Of a stretch of 32,045 nucleotides of DNA, positions 26,328-32,045 are shown piece after piece. The DNA is from Stenotrophomonas_A sp036566925 (GTDB taxonomy: Bacteria; Pseudomonadota; Gammaproteobacteria; Xanthomonadales; Xanthomonadaceae). The stretch covers positions 1 to 32,045 of the forward strand of contig DATCVI010000101.1 in assembly GCA_036566925.1 (NCBI GenBank), in the 5' to 3' direction. The notes beneath the pieces are model-generated. The model did no database searches, had not been told where the DNA came from, and saw nothing but the letters and a program-made list of their open reading frames with translations. The position numbers and the translations under genes were made by a program. The first letter of the stretch is position 1. Each line of letters opens with the position of its first letter.

Positions 26328-27779
26328 ATGGACCTGACGCTGGATGGCAAGGGCGCGTTGCACGGGCAACTGGCGCGGGCGTTGAAACAGGCGATCCACG
26401 CCGGCCGCATCGTCCACGGCAGCCGCATCCCGCCGACCCGCGAGATGGCCGACCTCACTGGCCTGTCGCGCACCACGGTGGTAGCCGCCTACGAGCAGTT
26501 GCAGACCGAAGGCTATCTCCAGCCGAAGGTGGGCTCGGGCTCGTACGTGCGCGCGCCGGTCCTGCGGCATAACGGCGAAGCGTACCTGGAAAAGCCGCTT
26601 GCCGAGCCGGCGCCACCGCAGAGCCACTTCAGCGCGATCGCGCGTCGCAACGTCTCGGTGATCGCCTTGCCGGGCGCGCGCGACCCCGACGCACGCTTCG
26701 CCTTCCAGTACGGCGATCCGCAATTGAGCGCGACCCTGTCCACCGAATGGGCGCGCACCGTCAACAAGGTCCTGCCTTACCTGCAACCGCGTTATCCACG
26801 CCTGCAAGGGATGCCCGAACTACGCGCCGCGATCGCCACTCACATCCACATGTCGCGGGGCGTGGCGTGCACGCCCGATGACATCCTGATCGTCAACGGC
26901 ACCCAGCAGGCGATGGACCTGGTCGCGCGCGTGCTGCTGGACCCCGGCGACACCGTGGCCATAGAGGAGCCACACTACTTCGCGCTGCGGCAGGTGATGC
27001 AATGCGCCGGTGCGACGCTGCACGGGGTACGGGTGGATGACGAGGGCCTGTGCGTGGAAGCGCTGCCGCGCCGCGCCAAACTGGTCTGCGTCACGCCTTC
27101 GCACCAGTTCCCCACTGGCGCGGTGCTGTCGCGCGCGCGGCGCGAAGCTCTGCTGGAATACGCCGATCGCCAGGACGGCTGGATCCTCGAAGACGACTAT
27201 GACGGCGAGTTCCGCCACCACGAACGCGCGGTCGAATCGTTGCGCGCGCTGGACCGGCATGACCGCGTGATCTACGTCGGTTCGTTTTCCAAGACCTTGT
27301 TTCCAGCGATCCGTCTCGGCTTCCTGGTGATGCCGCGGGCGCTGCACGACGATTTCCGGGCGGCCAAGTACCTGGCCGACTTCGCGCTGCCGACGCTGGA
27401 GCAGGCGGCCCTGACCGAGTTCATCGTCAGCGGCCAGTACGCGCGCCACCTGCGTCGCTCGACGCACGTGCTGGCCCAGCGGCGGCAGGCCATGCGCGAC
27501 GCATTCCAATTACCGCCCCTACAGCGCCTGCGGCTCACCGGGGCCAACTCCGGCATGCACCTGATGGCGTGGCTCGACGGCTTCGATCGCGATGCGGTCG
27601 CGCGCCTGCTGGCGGTTGCGCAGCAACGCCGGCTCGGCCTGTATACCGCCGACGCTCTTTACCTGGCGCCGCCGCGCACGCAAGCGCTGATGATGGGATT
27701 CAGCACGCTGCATGCCAAGGAGATTCCGCCGGCAGTGCAGTTGCTGGGCGAGTGCCTGCAGGAAATTTCCGACATCTGA
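26328..27779 (+). CDS. MocR/PdxR-type GntR regulator with aminotransferase domain
   Basis: The 483-residue protein joins an N-terminal GntR winged helix (about 10-75, with SRIPPTREMADLTGLSRTTVVAAYEQLQTEGYL) to a class I aminotransferase-like domain (about 120-480). The pyridoxal-phosphate site is intact: D290 region WILEDDYDGEF and the Schiff-base lysine K322 in VGSFSKTLFPAIRLGF. MocR proteins use PLP or PLP-amino acid adducts as effectors, for example PdxR for vitamin B6 and GabR for GABA. Which one applies here is unknown, as no pdx or gab gene is adjacent. It follows the four-helix membrane protein closely and probably shares its transcript. Confidence 0.9.
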   Translation: MDLTLDGKGALHGQLARALKQAIHAGRIVHGSRIPPTREMADLTGLSRTTVVAAYEQLQTEGYLQPKVGSGSYVRAPVLRHNGEAYLEKPLAEPAPPQSHFSAIARRNVSVIALPGARDPDARFAFQYGDPQLSATLSTEWARTVNKVLPYLQPRYPRLQGMPELRAAIATHIHMSRGVACTPDDILIVNGTQQAMDLVARVLLDPGDTVAIEEPHYFALRQVMQCAGATLHGVRVDDEGLCVEALPRRAKLVCVTPSHQFPTGAVLSRARREALLEYADRQDGWILEDDYDGEFRHHERAVESLRALDRHDRVIYVGSFSKTLFPAIRLGFLVMPRALHDDFRAAKYLADFALPTLEQAALTEFIVSGQYARHLRRSTHVLAQRRQAMRDAFQLPPLQRLRLTGANSGMHLMAWLDGFDRDAVARLLAVAQQRRLGLYTADALYLAPPRTQALMMGFSTLHAKEIPPAVQLLGECLQEISDI

Positions 27780-27850
27780 TCGAGCGGCAGGCGCATGCGG
27801 CGCGTGCGCATTCATGGTCGCAGGCACCCCGAATTGGTCTTGTCTGCGGC

Positions 27851-27940
27851 CGGGGAATTGGACCCTGCGCGCCTGCCAACGATGGCCAGAATCGACCCGA
27901 ACGCGCACCGCAGAGGGCGAAGGTCGTGATCGGGGAATTG
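27851..27940. repeat. Direct repeats of CGGGGAATTG, 80 bp apart
   Basis: CGGGGAATTG occurs at 27851-27860 and 27931-27940, exactly 80 bp apart. A third version lacking one A (CGGGGATTG) forms the left half of the palindrome at 28046-28069, with the following GCGCA shared between the second and third copies. The pattern suggests operator boxes for receptor 3. Confidence 0.4.
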
Positions 27941-28045
27941 CGCAGCGAACTTCTCGGCCAACGATCTCGGCCGCCATGGCCTGAACAACAGGGGCGGGCC
28001 ATGTTCCCGTCCGTCATCGCGCAACACGCTTTCTCTCCGCGCCGT

Positions 28046-28069
28046 TCCGGGGATTGCGCAATCCCCGGA
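28046..28069. promoter_or_regulatory. 24-bp perfect palindrome upstream of receptor 3
   Basis: TCCGGGGATTGC and its exact reverse complement GCAATCCCCGGA are fused with no spacer, 92 bp before the receptor ATG. A gapless palindrome of this length could be an operator for a dimeric regulator or an RNA hairpin in the leader. There is no T tract after it, so simple termination is less likely. Confidence 0.6.
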
Positions 28070-28161
28070 CGGCGTCCTCTTTGCGCCGCGTAGACATACC
28101 CGCTTTCCGGCCGAGCATTTGCCGGCCATCCGCAGTACGTCCAACCGCAAGGAGAGAGACC

Positions 28162-30957
28162 ATGCATCGCGATCATCCGTCCACGCGCTCGATTCGCCAT
28201 CGCACACCACTGTGGCTGGCGTTGCTTGCCGCCCTCGCCCCCGCACTGCCCGCCGCGGCGCAGGATGCGGGGGGCGACACCCCGACCAACCTGGACCGCA
28301 TCACCGTCACCGGCTCGAACATCCCCCGCACCGACACCGAGACACCCTCGCCGGTGCAGGTCGTCACGCGTCAGGAGATCGATCGCACTGGCAAGAGTTC
28401 GCTGGCCGACTACCTGCAGACCCTGACCAGCGACGGCGCCGGCTCGGTCCCCAAGTCGTTCGGCACTGGCTTTGCCGGTGGCGGGACCGGCATCTCGCTG
28501 CGCGGGCTGGGCGCTGGCTCCACCCTGGTGCTGCTCAACGGCCGCCGGATGGCGACCTATGGCCTGGCCGACGATGGGCAGAAGGTCTTTACCGACCTGA
28601 GCACGATCCCGATGGACGCGGTCGAGCGCGTGGAAGTGTTGAAGGATGGCGCTTCGGCCATCTACGGCTCCGACGCGATCGCCGGCGTGGTCAACATCAT
28701 CCTGCGGCCGGATTTCCAAGGCGTGGTGTTGCGCGCTTCCTATGGCCTGTCCAACGAGAGCGACGGCGACCAGCGCAAGGCCACGCTCACCGCCGGCACC
28801 GGCAGCCTCGCCGACGATGGCTGGAATGCGTTCTTCAGCGTGGACGTGGGCAGCAACGACGCGGTTCTGGCCAACGAGCGCCGCGACCGCAAGTGGATCG
28901 GCACCGGTGATATCCGGCGCTGGGGCTATGCCGCGGGCACCAACCGCTTCCTCGGCGGCACGATCATCAATGGCGGCACCGGCGGCGGCAACTCGCAGGC
29001 CGGCAGCGTGTTCGACCCGACCCGGCCGGGCCAGATCGTCTCGCTGCCCGGCTGCGCGCAGCTCGGCGGGCTCAGTCCTGCCGATCCGGGTGGCGGTTGC
29101 TTGTGGGACCAGGCCGACTGGCGTGACCTGGTGCCGGAGGAGAAATACGCCAACCTCTTCGCCCGGGCGACGTTCGCATTCGGAAGCAGTGCCGAGGCGT
29201 ACGTCGAGATGGGTTACTCGCGCAAGGACACGAGTTTCCGCAACACGCCTTCGAACGTCTCCGGCGGCTGGGGCTACCCCGGCGGCGCCGTCAATGCCAA
29301 CAGCGGCGCCGGCGCGGTCGTGCTCAGCCCGACCCATCCGGACAACCCCTATCCCGGGCAGGCGGTGCGCGTACGCTACAACGCCGCCGACGTTGGCGGC
29401 CGCAACAGCGACACCCACAACGAGTTCATCCGTTTCCTGGCCGGGATCAAGGGCAGTTGGGGCGACTGGGACTACGACACCGCCTACCTGCATTCGAGCA
29501 CCAGCCTGGTGCAGAAGCGCACTGGCTTCCTGCGCTACAGCGCCGTGCAATGCGTCCTGGGCGATCCCGCTTGCGCGCAGGGGGTCTGGAACATCGGCCT
29601 GGGCAGCGATGCCAATCCGCAGAGCCTGTACGACTACATTTCGCCGCAAATCCAGGCCGATGCCAGCTCGCAGTTGGACAGCTTCGACTTCAAGGTGTCG
29701 CGCAGCCTCTACGACCTGAAGGGCGGGCCGCTGGGGCTGGCCGTGGGCACCGAGTGGCGCCGCACGACCAACCGCCTCACGCCGATGACCTACACCGACA
29801 TCGGCGACATCATCGGCCTGGGTTACTCGGCCTATGACGGCACCCAGAATGTCTACGCTGGCTACGTCGAACTGTCCGCGCCGGTGCTGGAGACCCTGGA
29901 ACTCAACGCGGCGCTGCGCTACGACAAGTACGAAAGCGGCGACAGCGCCGCCAAGCCCAAGGTCGGCTTCAAGTGGAACCCGATCGACTGGTTCGCGCTG
30001 CGCGGCACCTACGCCGAAGGCTTCCGCGCCCCCAATCCGGCCGAGAACGGCGACGGCGGCCTGGCCGCATTTTCCTCGGTGGTGGACCCGGTGCGCTGCG
30101 CCGCACAGCCCAATCCGGTCAACTGCAGCGCGCGCAACGTGGCCATCATCACCACGCCCAACCCGGACCTGACGCCGGAGGAATCCAAGAGCTATTCGCT
30201 GGGCATCGTCCTGCAGCCGACGTCGAGCACGTCCATCACGCTGGATGCATGGCGGATCAAGCGCACCGACGAGATCGCACAGGGCAGTACCAGCCAGGCC
30301 ATCGCCGATGGCGACGTGCTGCGCGACTCGGACCTGATCAACGGCGTGCCCGGCACCGGCACGCTGCTGGTGATCAATACCGCCTACGTCAACGCCAATG
30401 CCTCCGAGGTCGAAGGCATCGACGCCGACGTGCGCCAGGAATTTGCGCTCGGCGACTGGGGCGACCTCAGCCTGGACCTGCAATGGAGCCACACCAGCAA
30501 GTTCGAGCGCAGCGAGGGCGACAGCACGGTGGACTTCGCCGGCACCCATGGCGACTGCAACGTCACCAACTGCATCGGCACGCCCAAGGACCGCGGCAAC
30601 TTCGGCGTGACCTGGAACTACAAAGCCTGGTCGTTCAGCGGCGTGGTCAATTACATCTCCGCGATGGACAACATCGGCCAGCGCGGCGACGACAAGCAGA
30701 CCGAGTGCCTGATCTTCTTCGGCGACGGCACACCGGCGCCGAACGGCTGCAAGATCCCCTCCTTCACCACCACCGACTTGTCCTTCAGCTGGCAGGCGGT
30801 CGAGCGCTGGCAGATCTTCGGCTCGGTGCAAAACCTGTTCGACCGCATCGCGCCGCTCGACCCCACCACCTATGGCGCGATCAATTTCAACCCGCTGCAC
30901 TTCAGCGGCGCCATGGGCCGCTATTACACGCTGGGCGCCAAATACGCCTTCGAATAA
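28162..30957 (+). CDS. TonB-dependent receptor 3, cysteine-paired, different subfamily
   Basis: The 931-residue precursor has a signal peptide (about 1-33, AAA-QD), TonB box LDRITVTG (44-51) followed by SNIPRTDTE, and plug blocks SLRGLGAGSTLVLLNGRRM and VEVLKDGASAIYGSDAIAG. A long barrel follows. Ten cysteines fall in five close pairs (298/313, 464/471, 646/655, 799/804, 849/863), probably disulfides in outer loops, whereas receptors 1 and 2 have none. The last residues are AKYAFE, so the usual terminal phenylalanine is followed by one glutamate. AAGGAG lies seven bases before the ATG at 28162. The frame remains open upstream to 28054 but that part is leader. The substrate is unknown. The GSNIxR type of plug is common in xanthomonads and sphingomonads. 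Confidence 0.93.
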   Translation: MHRDHPSTRSIRHRTPLWLALLAALAPALPAAAQDAGGDTPTNLDRITVTGSNIPRTDTETPSPVQVVTRQEIDRTGKSSLADYLQTLTSDGAGSVPKSFGTGFAGGGTGISLRGLGAGSTLVLLNGRRMATYGLADDGQKVFTDLSTIPMDAVERVEVLKDGASAIYGSDAIAGVVNIILRPDFQGVVLRASYGLSNESDGDQRKATLTAGTGSLADDGWNAFFSVDVGSNDAVLANERRDRKWIGTGDIRRWGYAAGTNRFLGGTIINGGTGGGNSQAGSVFDPTRPGQIVSLPGCAQLGGLSPADPGGGCLWDQADWRDLVPEEKYANLFARATFAFGSSAEAYVEMGYSRKDTSFRNTPSNVSGGWGYPGGAVNANSGAGAVVLSPTHPDNPYPGQAVRVRYNAADVGGRNSDTHNEFIRFLAGIKGSWGDWDYDTAYLHSSTSLVQKRTGFLRYSAVQCVLGDPACAQGVWNIGLGSDANPQSLYDYISPQIQADASSQLDSFDFKVSRSLYDLKGGPLGLAVGTEWRRTTNRLTPMTYTDIGDIIGLGYSAYDGTQNVYAGYVELSAPVLETLELNAALRYDKYESGDSAAKPKVGFKWNPIDWFALRGTYAEGFRAPNPAENGDGGLAAFSSVVDPVRCAAQPNPVNCSARNVAIITTPNPDLTPEESKSYSLGIVLQPTSSTSITLDAWRIKRTDEIAQGSTSQAIADGDVLRDSDLINGVPGTGTLLVINTAYVNANASEVEGIDADVRQEFALGDWGDLSLDLQWSHTSKFERSEGDSTVDFAGTHGDCNVTNCIGTPKDRGNFGVTWNYKAWSFSGVVNYISAMDNIGQRGDDKQTECLIFFGDGTPAPNGCKIPSFTTTDLSFSWQAVERWQIFGSVQNLFDRIAPLDPTTYGAINFNPLHFSGAMGRYYTLGAKYAFE

Positions 30958-30968
30958 AGCCCTCGAAA

Positions 30969-31005
30969 GGCCGCCCCTGCGCATGCGTATGCAGCGGGGG
31001 CGGCC
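30969..31005. terminator. GC hairpin after receptor 3
   Basis: GGCCGCCCC (30969-30977) pairs with GGGGCGGCC (30997-31005), with further pairing inside, 11 bases after the receptor stop. No T tract follows, so termination efficiency is uncertain. Confidence 0.5.
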
Positions 31006-31080
31006 GACGTTGACGTGCTTCGCATTGCTTGATCACGCATTCATCGGCCACACTCGAACCCCATCTCCCTGTTCGAGCCG

Positions 31081-32045
31081 ATGCACCACGACACCAGCCT
31101 CATCGACATCATCGCCGTCGGCCTCGCCGTTGCTTTCGTCCTCGGCGCGCTGGCCCATCGCCTGCGCCTGTCTCCGCTGGTGGGCTACCTGGTCGCCGGC
31201 ATGGTGGTGGGCCCGTTCACCCCGGGCTTCGTCGCCAACCAGGACCTTGCCAACCAGCTCTCCGAGCTGGGCGTGATGCTGCTGATGTTCGGCGTCGGCC
31301 TGCACTTCTCGCTGGAAGACCTGCTGGAAGTGAAGTGGATCGCCATCCCCGGCGCGCTGGTGCAGATCACCGTGGCCACGCTGCTCGGCTGGGGCCTGGC
31401 CTGGACCCTGGGCTGGCCGTGGCTCAACGGCCTGGTGTTCGGCCTGGCGCTGTCGGTCGCGAGCACCGTGGTGCTGTTGCGCGCCTTGGAAGAACGCCGC
31501 TTGCTGGAAACCCAGCGCGGCAAGATCGCCATCGGCTGGCTGATCGTCGAAGACCTGGTGATGGTGCTGGCCCTGGTGCTGTTGCCGGCGTTGGCGCAGG
31601 CGATGGGCGCGGGTCAAACCGGCGCCGAGCACGGCGGCGGCGCGCTGGCTATTGCGTTGGCTATCGGCTGGACGCTGCTGAAGATGGCCGCGTTCGTCGC
31701 GGTGATGTTGATCGTCGGGCGCCGCGCGATCCCGTGGATCCTGGCGCGCATCGCCGCCACCGGCTCGCGCGAGCTGTTCACCCTGGCGGTGCTGGCGATC
31801 GCGCTCGGCGTGGCATTCGGCTCGGCGATGTTGTTCGGCGTCTCGTTCGCGCTCGGCGCGTTCTTCGCCGGCATGCTGCTCAACGAATCCGAACTCAGCC
31901 ACAAGGCCGCCAACGACTCGCTGCCGCTGCGCGACGCCTTCGCGGTGCTGTTCTTTGTGTCGGTCGGCATGCTGTTCAACCCGTCGATCCTGATCGAGCA
32001 CCCGTGGCAGGTGCTGGCGACGTTCCTGACCATCACGCTGGGCAA
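31081..32045 (+). CDS. ybaL: YbaL/KefB-type cation:proton antiporter (N-terminal part)
   Basis: The frame starts with ATG at 31081 and is still open at the window end after 321 codons. MHHDTSLIDIIAVGLAVAFVLGALAHRLRLSPLVGYL aligns with E. coli YbaL almost from residue 1. The CPA2 blocks LGVMLLMFGVGLHFSLEDL, SVASTVVLLRALEERRLL, GWLIVEDLVMVL and SFALGAFFAGMLLNESELSH are all present. About ten transmembrane helices are visible so far. Family members exchange K+ or Na+ for protons across the inner membrane and usually carry a C-terminal NAD-binding RCK (TrkA-N) domain, which would lie outside the window. No clear ribosome-binding site is seen upstream. Confidence 0.92.
   Translation, partial: MHHDTSLIDIIAVGLAVAFVLGALAHRLRLSPLVGYLVAGMVVGPFTPGFVANQDLANQLSELGVMLLMFGVGLHFSLEDLLEVKWIAIPGALVQITVATLLGWGLAWTLGWPWLNGLVFGLALSVASTVVLLRALEERRLLETQRGKIAIGWLIVEDLVMVLALVLLPALAQAMGAGQTGAEHGGGALAIALAIGWTLLKMAAFVAVMLIVGRRAIPWILARIAATGSRELFTLAVLAIALGVAFGSAMLFGVSFALGAFFAGMLLNESELSHKAANDSLPLRDAFAVLFFVSVGMLFNPSILIEHPWQVLATFLTITLG

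Larger units (their letters stand above)
27780..28161. other. 382-bp non-coding region upstream of receptor 3
   Basis: No credible gene is seen here on either strand. The region holds a repeated CGGGGAATTG decamer, a 24-bp perfect palindrome (28046-28069), a small CGGCG/CGCCG stem right after it (28070-28074 with 28084-28088), and AAGGAG at 28149-28154 as the receptor's ribosome-binding site. It is likely the regulatory leader of receptor 3 plus the 3' end of the MocR transcript. Confidence 0.5.

Noticed and set aside
20145..30957. A complete polysaccharide- or siderophore-utilisation locus around the receptors
   Set aside because: No hydrolase, inner-membrane transporter of a known class, siderophore synthesis gene, or sigma/anti-sigma pair is adjacent. 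The receptors cannot be tied to a substrate.

Overview
The window is high-GC gammaproteobacterial chromosome that fits the Xanthomonadaceae (Xanthomonas, Stenotrophomonas, Pseudoxanthomonas, Lysobacter and relatives). The reasons are the aspS / yebC-ruvC-ruvA / ruvB-ybgC-tolQRAB order, a DUF3011 protein, an L2-like Tat-exported class A beta-lactamase with a divergent AmpR, and several large TonB-dependent receptors. Species cannot be fixed from sequence reading alone. Nothing here looks like a phage, an insertion sequence or a CRISPR array.

Layout. (1) 1-8208, minus strand, read right to left: yebC, ruvC, ruvA, kup, ruvB, ybgC, tolQ, tolR, tolA and the start of tolB. This is the familiar Holliday-junction and Tol-Pal block, with a potassium transporter (kup) wedged between ruvA and ruvB. 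(2) 8272-12941: an accessory block between yebC and aspS. It holds an alpha/beta hydrolase, an I78-type inhibitor lipoprotein, an exported metallophosphatase, a divergent LysR/EamA-transporter pair and a GNAT acetyltransferase behind aspS. (3) 12964-15982: aspS, a secreted triple-DUF3011 protein on the other strand, and an FmdB zinc ribbon. An intrinsic-terminator-like hairpin lies directly in front of the aspS ribosome-binding site. (4) 16109-17963: the beta-lactamase and its divergent regulator ampR. (5) 17988-19919: an ABC-F ATPase (YheS type) that carries an in-frame REP inverted pair inside its coding sequence and a polyproline linker. (6) 20145-30957: three TonB-dependent receptors. The first two are close paralogues in tandem, separated by a divergently facing small membrane-protein gene of different base composition. 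A membrane protein and a MocR-type regulator follow, then a third, unrelated and cysteine-paired receptor. (7) 31081-end: the start of a YbaL/KefB-type cation:proton antiporter.

How they work together: RuvABC process recombination junctions. TolQRA-TolB (with Pal beyond the window) form the energised envelope-constriction machine, and YbgC is its usual companion thioesterase. The beta-lactamase/AmpR pair is a classic inducible resistance module. The receptors need TonB-ExbBD, encoded elsewhere, to import unknown substrates. A family of short imperfect palindromes (core GGGGCTTCAGCCCC) recurs at three places: a gene end, an intergenic gap and inside the ABC-F gene.

I did not find a clearly new multi-gene system. 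The most unusual signals are the REP pair translated in frame within an ABC-F factor, the terminator-like hairpin at the aspS start, and the palindrome-rich leader of the third receptor.
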